From positions 1-38,030 of the forward strand of contig URCI01000025.1 in the NCBI GenBank assembly GCA_900546345.1: DNA of 38,030 nt. Reading direction: 5' to 3'. The stretch's first letter is position 1, and every line of letters begins with the position of its first letter. Origin of the DNA: an uncultured Prevotella sp. Lineage in GTDB: Bacteria; Bacteroidota; Bacteroidia; Bacteroidales; Bacteroidaceae. The notes under the pieces are model-generated. The model saw nothing but the letters and a program-made list of their open reading frames with translations. It searched no databases and was not told where the DNA came from. This document shows positions 24,315-31,991 of the stretch, in pieces. The position numbers and the translations under genes are program-made.

Positions 24315-26297
24315 TTACTTCGTCGCCTTGATGAAATAGGTGATCAGACAGATGTAGGCCAGCAGGGAGCAGACCTCAGAGAGCGGGTTGGTCCACCATG
24401 TGTCGGCGATGGAGCACTCGATGCCACCGAACTTCATCAGTGCGCTGACCACGCCCATGAGGGCACCACCGGCGATGAAGCCACTGGCGATGAGCGTGCC
24501 CTTCTCGCCACGCGCCTTGTTGACGGAAGCATCTTTCGAGCGGGTGGTGACAAACCAGTTGATGGCGCCACCCACTACGAGCGGTACGTTGAGTTCCAAG
24601 GGAATGAACATGCCCAAGGCAACGGCCAGTGCCGGGATGTGCAGCCGGTCGAGGACGATGGCAATGACTGCTCCGATGCCGTAAAGCACCCAAGGAGCAC
24701 CGACGCCGTTCATCAGCGGGTCGATGACGGCAGCCATGGCGTTGGCTTGTGGAGCGGCAAGCTTGCCACTGGCAAAGCCGTAGGTCTTGTTCAGCACGAT
24801 CATCACGCCGACCACCGTAGCAGCGCTGACGAGGGTACCAAGGAACTTCCAAGTCTCCTGCTTACTCGGTGTGGTGCCCAGCCAGTAACCGATCTTCAAG
24901 TCTGTGATGAAGCTGCCGGCCATGCTCAGCGCCGTGCAGACCACGCCACCCATGACGAGTGCGGCGAGCATACCGCCGGGACCACGCAGTCCCACGGCCA
25001 CCATCACCACACTGGCGAGGATCAGCGTCATCAGCGTCATACCGCTCACCGGGTTACTGCCCACAATGGCGATGGCGTTGGCAGCCACCGTGGTGAAGAG
25101 AAAGGCGATGATGGCGACGAGCAGGATGCCCACGACGGCAAAGAGCAGGTTGCCGTGCATCACGCCCAACCAGAAGAAGAGAAACGTGATGGCGATGACG
25201 GCGATGCTGCCAATGGCGATGATCTTGAACGAGATGTCGCGTTGTGTGCGCTTCACAGCAGTAGCGGTGTCGCCCTTGCCTTTCATCTCTTTGGCAGCGA
25301 GTCCGATGGCTCCCTTGATGATACCCCAACTCTTGACGATGCCGATGATGCCGGCCATGGCGATGCCACCAATGCCGATACTGCGGGCATAAGCCTTGAA
25401 GATCTCCTCAGGGCTCATGTTGCCTACAGTGGCCGTGATGGTCGGATCCCACATGTTTAGCACCTGGTCGTGGAAGAGAACCGACATGCCCGGCACGATC
25501 AACCACCACACAGCAAGTGAGCCCAGGCAGATATAGAGCGCATATTTCAGTCCGACGATATAGCCCAGTCCAAGCACGGCCGCACCGGTGTTGACTTTGA
25601 AGACGAGCTTCGCCTTGTCAGCGAGTACCTGTCCCCAGCCGATGAAGCGGCTCGTGAAGTTCTCGTTCCACCAACCAAAACTGGCCACGATGAAGTCGTA
25701 GAGTCCGCCCACGATGCCGGCAATGAGCAATGGCTTGGCCTGGCTGCCGCCCTTGGCTCCACTGACAAGTACTTGCGTCGTGGCGGTAGCCTCCGGGAAG
25801 GGATACTTGCCATGCATGTCGCTGACAAAGTACTTGCGGAAAGGGATGAGAAACAAGATGCCGAGCACACCGCCCAAGGCTGAAGCCAGGAACATGTGCA
25901 GGAAGGATACCGTCATCTCAGGGTATTTGGCTTGCAGAATATAGATGGCCGGCAAGGTGAAGATGGCGCCGGCAACCACAGCCCCGGAACAAGCGCCGAT
26001 GCTCTGGATGATCACGTTCTCGCCGAGTGCCTTGCTGCGATGCGTGGCGGTCGACACACCGACGGCGATGATGGCAATGGGGATGGCAGCCTCGAAGACC
26101 TGTCCTACCTTCAGTCCTAAATAAGCGGCGGCGGCCGAGAACACCACTGCCATGATCAGACCCCATGTCACTGACCATGCGTTGACCTCGGGATAGGTGT
26201 GGTCAGGCCGCATGATGGGCGTGTACTGCTCGCCTTCCTTCAATTCTCGAAATGCATTGTCGGGCAGTTGCACTGCCTCTTTTTCTTTTTCGTCCAT
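24315..26297 (-). CDS. OPT-family oligopeptide/metal-chelate transporter
   Basis: This 660-residue inner-membrane protein carries about 14 hydrophobic segments. It opens with a short cytoplasmic tail and then the OPT phrase NAWSVTWGLIMAVVFSAAAAYLGLKVGQVFEAAIPIAIIAVG. Other family phrases are ENVIIQSIGACSGAVVAGAIFTLPA, YPFPEATATTQVLVSG, and GLRYGxx-free membrane blocks ending with SGFIAGGALMGVVSALMKF. Bacterial OPT members import oligopeptides or metal chelates with proton coupling; the substrate here is not evident. It lies 21 bp after the HU-like gene and is probably cotranscribed with it from the promoter at 26993-27024. The 3' end faces a strong shared terminator. Confidence 0.9.
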   Translation of the reverse strand: MDEKEKEAVQLPDNAFRELKEGEQYTPIMRPDHTYPEVNAWSVTWGLIMAVVFSAAAAYLGLKVGQVFEAAIPIAIIAVGVSTATHRSKALGENVIIQSIGACSGAVVAGAIFTLPAIYILQAKYPEMTVSFLHMFLASALGGVLGILFLIPFRKYFVSDMHGKYPFPEATATTQVLVSGAKGGSQAKPLLIAGIVGGLYDFIVASFGWWNENFTSRFIGWGQVLADKAKLVFKVNTGAAVLGLGYIVGLKYALYICLGSLAVWWLIVPGMSVLFHDQVLNMWDPTITATVGNMSPEEIFKAYARSIGIGGIAMAGIIGIVKSWGIIKGAIGLAAKEMKGKGDTATAVKRTQRDISFKIIAIGSIAVIAITFLFFWLGVMHGNLLFAVVGILLVAIIAFLFTTVAANAIAIVGSNPVSGMTLMTLILASVVMVAVGLRGPGGMLAALVMGGVVCTALSMAGSFITDLKIGYWLGTTPSKQETWKFLGTLVSAATVVGVMIVLNKTYGFASGKLAAPQANAMAAVIDPLMNGVGAPWVLYGIGAVIAIVLDRLHIPALAVALGMFIPLELNVPLVVGGAINWFVTTRSKDASVNKARGEKGTLIASGFIAGGALMGVVSALMKFGGIECSIADTWWTNPLSEVCSLLAYICLITYFIKATK

Positions 26298-26318
26298 GTT
26301 TTTTATGATTGTTAGTTT

Positions 26319-26708
26319 TTATTTTGTCTTTGCTCTTGTGTACTTGATGTCCTTATAGAGTTCTTGCATTCCTTTCTTACTCTCCGGCAACAGATGGAGC
26401 TTCACGCCATGGATGTGCTGCGAGGAGCGGAATGCCTGCGGACTGACGACTTTTTCGCTGTCGATTTCCAACTTGGCCAGTCCCAGTCCCGGTATGCGCA
26501 CGCGGTCTCCATCCTTAAGGTGACGCACCAAGGTGTCGGTGAACTCAGCCATCACCAAGTCCACGTCGGACTTCTTTGCCGAGCAGTTTCGCTCGATCTC
26601 GTCGGCGATCTCCTCGGGTGTGACGGTCTTGTAGTGCATGGCTACAGCCTTGTATTTGCCGTAGTTCTTGAGTGTGGGATGTGTCTCTTTGGCAATCTTG
26701 TATTCCAT
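26319..26708 (-). CDS. HU-like DNA-binding protein, Bacteroidetes type
   Basis: This basic 129-residue protein matches the Bacteroidetes HU-like (histone-like) group: an N-terminal extension, then TPEEIADEIERNCSAKKSDVDLVMAEFTDTLVRHLKDGDRVRIPGLGLAKLEI, as in HU. HU-type proteins bend and coat DNA. The C-terminus is Lys-rich (KDIKYTRAKTK). It is the first gene of an operon with the OPT transporter. Its promoter is about 285 bp upstream, and the intervening leader carries a phased palindrome array that could be an operator or a structured RNA; autoregulation is inference. Confidence 0.85.
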   Translation of the reverse strand: MEYKIAKETHPTLKNYGKYKAVAMHYKTVTPEEIADEIERNCSAKKSDVDLVMAEFTDTLVRHLKDGDRVRIPGLGLAKLEIDSEKVVSPQAFRSSQHIHGVKLHLLPESKKGMQELYKDIKYTRAKTK

Positions 26709-26854
26709 AGATTCAATATTCGGTAAATTTGTTTTACGTTTTATTCTCTCTTCCGGACTTCTTTGGCATTGTGAGCTAATCCGGCACTCAGCGACTGAAA
26801 GCTTTTCTGATGGTCGAGATGTAAGTCGTTGTCTATCAGTTCACTATTGCGTTC

Positions 26855-26880
26855 TGAAAAATTCTCTAGAGAATTTTTCA
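26855..26880. repeat. 26-bp perfect palindrome in the HU leader
   Basis: The sequence is fully self-complementary around TCTCTAGAGA (centre between 26867 and 26868). In RNA it would fold into a hairpin with a minimal loop. A near-copy lies at 26922-26943, 65 bp away centre to centre. Confidence 0.8.
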
Positions 26881-26958
26881 TAAAATCACTGATCTTATCG
26901 GCTCATTTCACTGATATGAGCAGAAATTCTCTAGAGAATTTCTCGTCTTCTCAGTGAT
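26863..26958 (-). repeat. Array B: five 9-bp palindromic heads at 21-22 bp spacing
   Basis: Heads start (plus coordinates) at 26863 (TCTCTAGAG), 26885 (ATCACTGAT), 26907 (TTCACTGAT), 26928 (TCTCTAGAG) and 26950 (CTCAGTGAT), giving spacings of 22, 22, 21 and 22. The array lies between the promoter and the HU-like gene. Its block 26885-26921, read on minus, aligns with array A block 5472-5508 without gaps. Confidence 0.7.
26922..26943. repeat. 22-bp perfect palindrome in the HU leader
   Basis: This second palindrome shares the core GAAATTCTCTAGAGAATTTC with the copy at 26855-26880 apart from end length. Both are units of array B. Confidence 0.8.
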
Positions 26959-26992
26959 CTCGTCGCTTCAATACATTTTTTCACTCGTGTCA

Positions 26993-27024
26993 CAAAAGTA
27001 ATCATATCGTTTGAAATATGCAAA
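26993..27024 (-). promoter_or_regulatory. Promoter of the HU-OPT operon
   Basis: On the minus strand TTTG (27021-27024) and TACTTTTG (26993-27000) are 20 bp apart, a near-ideal match. It predicts a leader of about 280 nt before the HU-like gene. The rest of the gap up to the clpB stop holds only the clpB terminator. Confidence 0.7.
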
Positions 27025-27096
27025 TTTTCAAACAGATAATTGGCTTTTTTGAAGCAGATCATGGGTTTAAGCAAAGAAAAGTGGACGGGAATGAAC

Positions 27097-27136
27097 AAAA
27101 AAGCCGGCCCTTTCCTTGACAGGAAAGAGCCGGCTT
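27097..27136 (-). terminator. clpB terminator
   Basis: Arms 27101-27116 and 27121-27136 form a 16-bp GC-rich stem with one mismatch and loop TGAC. On the minus strand it is followed by a run of T, 39 bp after the clpB stop. Confidence 0.88.
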
Positions 27137-27174
27137 GCGTTAGTCGTCAGAAAAACTGCTCAGCAGTCTTCTTG

Positions 27175-29763
27175 TTAGTTTCTAAATTGCATGCCTGCAC
27201 CGTTGGCATCGACGATGATGGGTTTGTCGCGCTTGACTTCCTCTGCAAGTATCTTCTTTGAGAGGTCATTGAGCACATAGTCCTGGATAGCACGCTTCAC
27301 AGGACGTGCGCCGAACTCAGGATCGTAGCCGACCTTGGCAAGATAGTCAATGGCGGCAGGAGTCCACTTCAGTTCAAAGCCTTGTGGTTCCAGCATCTTC
27401 TTCACGCGATTCATCTGCAACGTCACCACCTGAGCAATCTGTGCTTGGGTAAGCGGCAGGAACATGATGATGTCATCGATGCGGTTGAGGAACTCAGGAC
27501 GGATGGTCTTCTTGAGCATCTCCATCACGTTCTTGCGGGTATCGTCGATGACTTCCTTGCGGTTGCTGTCGGTCAGACCCTCGAAGCGTTGCTGGATGTA
27601 CTGGCTGCCGAGGTTCGATGTCATGATGATGATGGTGTTCTTGAAGTTCACCGTGCGGCCCTTGTTGTCGGTCAGACGTCCGTCGTCAAGCACTTGCAGC
27701 AGGATGTTGAACACATCGGGGTGAGCTTTCTCGATCTCATCGAAGAGCACGACGCTGTAAGGTTTGCGGCGCACAGCCTCAGTGAGCTGTCCACCCTCAT
27801 CATAACCTACGTACCCCGGAGGTGCGCCAATGAGGCGGGTGACACTGAACTTCTCTTGATATTCACTCATATCAATACGCGTCATCATGTTCTCATCGTT
27901 GAAGAGATAGTCGGCCAAAGCCTTGGCCAACTCAGTCTTACCTGTACCAGTGGTACCAAGGAAGATAAATGAGGCAATCGGGCGCTTTGGGTCTTGCAGT
28001 CCGGCACGGCTGCGGCGCACAGCATCAGCGACGGCTGTGATAGCCTCGTCCTGTCCGACCACACGTTTGTGGAGTTCTTCTTCGAGGTGGAGCAGTTTCT
28101 CACGCTCGCTCTGCATCATGCGTGTCACGGGTATGCCTGTCCAGCGGCTCACCACCTCAGCGATATCGTCGGCAGTCACTTCCTCACGCACCATGGCCTC
28201 ACCGCCTTGTGTCGACTTGAGCTGCTCTTGTATCTTCTTGATGTCGTCCTGCAACTCCTTCAGTTTGCCATAGCGGATCTCGGCCACCTTGCCATAGTCG
28301 CCTTCGCGCTCAGCCTTGTCGGCCTCGAACTTCAAGGTTTCTATCTCTTGCTTGTCCTGTTGGATTTTGTTGACGAGACCTTTCTCTGCCTCCCATTTTG
28401 CACGGAACTGATGTTCTTGCTCTTTGAGTTCTGCAATCTCCTTATCGAGTTGTTGGATCTTGTCGGTGTCGTTCTCGCGCTTGATCGCCTCACGCTCGAT
28501 CTCCAACTGCTTCAGATGACGTGTGATCTCGTCCAGTTCCTCTGGTACCGAATCGCGCTCCATACGCAACTTGGCAGCGGCCTCATCCATCAGGTCAATG
28601 GCCTTGTCGGGCAGGAAACGGTCAGAGATATAGCGCTCGGAGAGTTTCACTGCTGCAATGCAAGCGTCGTCGGTGATACGCACCTTATGGTGGTTCTCAT
28701 AGCGCTCTTTCAGTCCACGGAGGATAGAGATGGCGTCGACCTCGTCAGGCTCATTGACCATGACGGTCTGGAAACGGCGCTCCAAAGCCTTGTCTTTCTC
28801 GAAGTATTTCTGATATTCGTTGAGGGTTGTGGCGCCGATGGCGCGCAGCTCACCACGAGCCAAGGCAGGCTTCAGAATGTTGGCGGCATCCATGGCACCC
28901 TCACCACCGCCGGCACCCACCAAGGTGTGGATTTCGTCGATGAAAAGAATGATGTTGCCTTGTGCGTTGGTGACTTCCTTGATGACGCTCTTCAGCCGTT
29001 CCTCAAACTCACCCTTGTACTTGGCACCGGCGACGAGTGCACCCATGTCGAGAGAGTAGAGTTGTTTGTTTTTCAGATTCTCGGGCACGTCACCGCGCAC
29101 GATACGCTCAGCGAGTCCTTCGACGATGGCGGTCTTACCGGTACCCGGCTCACCGATTAATATAGGATTGTTTTTGGTGCGGCGGGAGAGAATCTGCAAC
29201 ACTCGGCGAATCTCCTCATCACGTCCGATAACCGGATCGAGTTTGCCCTGACGGGCAGCGTCGATGAGGTTACGTGCATATTTAGACAGTGCCTGGTAAT
29301 TCTCGTCACCACTGGCACTCTGCACTTTCTGGCCTTGACGAAGTTCCTCGATAGCTTTCTTCATCTCTTGCTCGGTGCAGCCGGCGTCTTTAAGGATGCG
29401 GCTCACAGTAGAGTTGACCTGAAGCAACGCCAAGAGGATCGGCTCGACGCTGACAAACTCATCGCCCATCTTCTGCGAGTTTTCCACAGCGCGCTCCAGC
29501 ACCTTGTTGGTGTCGTTGGAGAAATAGGGTTGACCGCCCTCCACACGTGGGAGATGCTTCAACTCTTCTTGTACGAGTTTCTCTATCTGCATGGCGTTGA
29601 CACCTAACTTCTGAAAGATGAAGTTGGTGACATCGCGGCTCTTCACCAGGATGCCTTGCAGCAAGTGCACCGGTTCGATGGCCTGCTGTCCAGCCTGCTG
29701 AGCTGTGTTGACAGCTTCCTGCACGGCCTCCTGCGCCTTGATTGTAAATTTGTCAAATGTCAT
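27175..29763 (-). CDS. clpB: ATP-dependent disaggregase ClpB
   Basis: ClpB is a hexameric AAA+ chaperone that, with DnaK, pulls proteins out of aggregates. The 862-residue length and domain order are typical. The N domain covers 1-145. The first AAA+ domain has GEPGTGKT (204-211) and FIDEIHTLVGAGG. A long coiled-coil middle domain (about 400-520) follows, rich in Glu, Lys and Gln. The second AAA+ domain has LGTTGTGKTE, FDEIEKAHPDVFN and a C-terminal sensor region. An AAAGGAG ribosome-binding site lies 8-14 nt before the ATG. I saw no CIRCE element, so heat-shock control must be by another route. Confidence 0.97.
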   Translation of the reverse strand: MTFDKFTIKAQEAVQEAVNTAQQAGQQAIEPVHLLQGILVKSRDVTNFIFQKLGVNAMQIEKLVQEELKHLPRVEGGQPYFSNDTNKVLERAVENSQKMGDEFVSVEPILLALLQVNSTVSRILKDAGCTEQEMKKAIEELRQGQKVQSASGDENYQALSKYARNLIDAARQGKLDPVIGRDEEIRRVLQILSRRTKNNPILIGEPGTGKTAIVEGLAERIVRGDVPENLKNKQLYSLDMGALVAGAKYKGEFEERLKSVIKEVTNAQGNIILFIDEIHTLVGAGGGEGAMDAANILKPALARGELRAIGATTLNEYQKYFEKDKALERRFQTVMVNEPDEVDAISILRGLKERYENHHKVRITDDACIAAVKLSERYISDRFLPDKAIDLMDEAAAKLRMERDSVPEELDEITRHLKQLEIEREAIKRENDTDKIQQLDKEIAELKEQEHQFRAKWEAEKGLVNKIQQDKQEIETLKFEADKAEREGDYGKVAEIRYGKLKELQDDIKKIQEQLKSTQGGEAMVREEVTADDIAEVVSRWTGIPVTRMMQSEREKLLHLEEELHKRVVGQDEAITAVADAVRRSRAGLQDPKRPIASFIFLGTTGTGKTELAKALADYLFNDENMMTRIDMSEYQEKFSVTRLIGAPPGYVGYDEGGQLTEAVRRKPYSVVLFDEIEKAHPDVFNILLQVLDDGRLTDNKGRTVNFKNTIIIMTSNLGSQYIQQRFEGLTDSNRKEVIDDTRKNVMEMLKKTIRPEFLNRIDDIIMFLPLTQAQIAQVVTLQMNRVKKMLEPQGFELKWTPAAIDYLAKVGYDPEFGARPVKRAIQDYVLNDLSKKILAEEVKRDKPIIVDANGAGMQFRN

Positions 29764-29834
29764 GTTTTAACTCCTTTCTTATTTGTTATTTTTATTTTCT
29801 ACCACGACATACTCAAATGATGTGCCCTGTAAAG

Positions 29835-30692
29835 TTAATGTGACAAGATGGCATCTCTACATTGTTCCATCAGCCATTTTGGCGTACTAGTGGCTCCGCA
29901 GATGCCTACGGTCTCTGCCTTGTCAAACCAGCTGAAGTCGATTTCCTCGGGGCTCTCGACCTGATGGCTGTTGGCGTTGACGGTGAGGCACTCGTTGAAG
30001 AGCACCTTGCCGTTGCTGCTCTTGCGGCCGCTGACAAAGAGGATGACATCGTGGTGCTTGGCAAACTCGGCGATGTTGGGCATGCGGTTGGCCACCTGGC
30101 GGCAGATGGTATCGAAACTGCGGAAGGTTGCCGTGGGGGCGACGTGGCTCTGAATGTAGTCGATGATGCGGTGAAACTCATCGAGACTTTTCGTCGTCTG
30201 CGAGTAAAGATAGATATTACGGTTGAAGTCCAGTCCTTTCACGTCATCGAATTTCTCGATGACGATGGCGTGCTGATTGGTCTGCCCGACGAGTCCGAGT
30301 ACCTCCGCATGACCATTTTTTCCGAAGATGACGATTTGCGCGTTTGGATCATTATCGAATTGCTTCTTGATGCGCCTTTGTAGCGCAAGAACCACAGGGC
30401 AGGTGGCGTCGATGATTTCAATATCGTTTTGCCGCGCGATCTCATAGGTCGAGGGAGGTTCTCCGTGTGCACGCAAGAGCACCTTGGCGTGATGCAGTTG
30501 TTTGAGTTGCTCATGGTCGATGGTAATGAGCCCTTGCTGATGCAAGCGTTCCACTTCCATGCCATTGTGTACGATGTCTCCGAGGCAATATAGCTTCTTG
30601 CCGGCTGCCAGTTCCTCTTCTGCTTTGCGGATGGCTGTCGTCACTCCGAAGCAGAAGCCGCTGCCGGCATCTATTTCTATTTTGAGGTTCAT
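29835..30692 (-). CDS. ispH: 4-hydroxy-3-methylbut-2-enyl diphosphate reductase
   Basis: IspH makes the isoprenoid precursors IPP and DMAPP in the last step of the MEP pathway, using a [4Fe-4S] cluster. All cluster cysteines are present: Cys14 (GSGFCFGV), Cys98 (DATCPVV) and Cys196 (FDTICRQVANR). Active-site His42 (VHN), His76 (AHGEPP) and Glu129 (GHAEV) are also seen. Length is 285 residues, typical for Bacteroidetes. It starts 12 bp after the DUF1573 gene and is probably cotranscribed with it. clpB follows after a 71-bp gap. Confidence 0.96.
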   Translation of the reverse strand: MNLKIEIDAGSGFCFGVTTAIRKAEEELAAGKKLYCLGDIVHNGMEVERLHQQGLITIDHEQLKQLHHAKVLLRAHGEPPSTYEIARQNDIEIIDATCPVVLALQRRIKKQFDNDPNAQIVIFGKNGHAEVLGLVGQTNQHAIVIEKFDDVKGLDFNRNIYLYSQTTKSLDEFHRIIDYIQSHVAPTATFRSFDTICRQVANRMPNIAEFAKHHDVILFVSGRKSSNGKVLFNECLTVNANSHQVESPEEIDFSWFDKAETVGICGATSTPKWLMEQCRDAILSH

Positions 30693-30704
30693 GATGGTAC
30701 TTGT

Positions 30705-31850
30705 TTATTCTACGTTGACGTTGAGAATGACTTTGGTTTGGTTGGGATCGTTGGTGATCATCAGGATACGGGGCTTGGATCGTGCCGCGCGCAGGGCCTT
30801 GGCATAGGCAGTCACCTTGAGTTTGGCGGTTTCTCCGGGCTCTATCTGCGTTTTGTTTAAAGACACTTCCAACCCAGTGGTAAACATTTGCAGTGAGCGT
30901 ACTTTCAGCATGCTCTTGCCTGTATTGGTGATTTCCAAGGTACCTTTTTTCTTTTCCTTTCCGTCGAAGCGTCCTAAGTCGATCTTCTCTGCACTGAGTT
31001 GCATCTTTGGAGCATTGGCTCTTTGGCTGTCAGTGAGGTGGTCGAAGTCTGGAAGAATTACCGCAGAGACGATCACTTCTTTATCAGGAGAAACCTTGTC
31101 GCCGGGGAACATGCCCAGATAAATGGATGTCTGTGAGAGTCCGAAGTCGCGGATGGCACGTGAATCAAGCATGAGCGTGACTACGCCGCTGTGTCCCGGT
31201 GCCAGTTGGGTCGGTGATACCTCGGCTTTGAGATAGTTAGGCAGATGCATGACCACCGGTTGCAGCGTCTGCTCTCCTTTATTAATAATGTGTATCTGCT
31301 GGATAGGCTTGTCACCGCGGTTCACGTCATCAAACTCCACATCGTTGCGGTCGAGATGCAGGTCACCTATTTGATAATTGTATGTTCCCACAAAGGTGGA
31401 CAGAGAAGGAACAACGACTCCGCTAAGCGTGAGCACCATTGCCGTGTCGGCCGCATTGCTCAAAACGCTGATCTCCTTGTTGAAATGTCCCATCGTCTGT
31501 GCGTCGTAGCGAACTGTGATCTGGAAATTCTTAGCAGGCAGAATGGCTGTCTTGGGCCATTCGACCGTTGTGCATCCGCAGCTCGTGCGCACATCTTTGA
31601 TGCTCAGAGCCTTGTCGCCACTGTTGCGCATTTCGTATACAGCCGTCACAGGGTGATTAAAGAGCACCTGCCCGCAATCGATGTTGACGTTCTCGGTGGA
31701 AAGATGCTGGGCAGAGAGGGATAGAGGAAGGATGAGAGCGGGTAGGAACAGCCTCAGCCGCCCATCAAGAAGGCTCTCCAACCTCATCCCCAATCCCTCT
31801 CCAAAGGAGAAGGGAGTGGTATACTTGATAAACAATTTCTTAGCGTTCAT
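30705..31850 (-). CDS. Secreted DUF1573-domain protein
   Basis: The 381-residue protein is exported: residues 30-47 form the hydrophobic core and cleavage site of a signal peptide (ALILPLSLSAQ). A DUF1573 domain follows (about 48-150), with the characteristic VRTSCGCTTVEWPK. Two more immunoglobulin-like segments follow, the last similar to DUF1573 again (GRFDGKEKKKGTLEITNTGKSMLKV). The family is common and uncharacterised in Bacteroidetes. The signal peptide is oddly long because residues 11-30 are encoded by a REP-like repeat (31779-31817 and flanks). ATG 31787 could serve as an alternative start. It lies between the alpha-2-macroglobulin-like gene and ispH. Confidence 0.85.
   Translation of the reverse strand: MNAKKLFIKYTTPFSFGEGLGMRLESLLDGRLRLFLPALILPLSLSAQHLSTENVNIDCGQVLFNHPVTAVYEMRNSGDKALSIKDVRTSCGCTTVEWPKTAILPAKNFQITVRYDAQTMGHFNKEISVLSNAADTAMVLTLSGVVVPSLSTFVGTYNYQIGDLHLDRNDVEFDDVNRGDKPIQQIHIINKGEQTLQPVVMHLPNYLKAEVSPTQLAPGHSGVVTLMLDSRAIRDFGLSQTSIYLGMFPGDKVSPDKEVIVSAVILPDFDHLTDSQRANAPKMQLSAEKIDLGRFDGKEKKKGTLEITNTGKSMLKVRSLQMFTTGLEVSLNKTQIEPGETAKLKVTAYAKALRAARSKPRILMITNDPNQTKVILNVNVE
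31779..31817 (-). repeat. REP-like dispersed repeat inside the DUF1573 coding start
   Basis: On minus it reads a CTCCCTTCTCC-TTT-GGAGAGGG core followed by ATTGGGGATGAGG, matching a dispersed hairpin repeat I recognise in Bacteroidales genomes. Here it is translated in frame as TPFSFGEGLGMRL. CTCC/GGAG arms with a bulge give the hairpin. Confidence 0.6.
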
Positions 31851-31872
31851 GCTTGGTTTCTTCTTGCTGTTG

Positions 31873-31962
31873 TTTTCTTATCGCTTTTATAACGTTGATA
31901 GTTTCTGTGATTTCTATAATGGCAAGAGCCTCTGTCGCTTTTATAGCGCCTATGGCTTCTAA
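31873..31962. repeat. Degenerate 9-bp/27-bp minisatellite
   Basis: Three 27-bp units start at 31882, 31909 and 31936; the first and last begin CGCTTTTATA. Within them a 9-bp period with consensus near AGCTTCTAT is visible, and one more 9-mer may precede at 31873. The repeat fills most of the 141-bp gap between two minus-strand genes, where it lies in the leader of the DUF1573 message. Confidence 0.55.
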
Positions 31963-31991
31963 CTTTACTTTAGCCTTCGATGGTGTTTTGT

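Noticed and set aside
24267..25460. Long + strand open frame (397 codons) opposite the OPT transporter gene
   Set aside because: Its translation is low-complexity, rich in His, Asp and Gly, with no domain; the opposite strand encodes a clear membrane transporter, so this is a codon-bias shadow.
27994..29160. Long + strand open frame opposite clpB
   Set aside because: Leu-rich product without motifs, fully inside a well-conserved ClpB gene on the other strand.
29764..29834. CIRCE heat-shock operator before clpB
   Set aside because: No TTAGCACTC/GAGTGCTAA inverted repeat in the gap.
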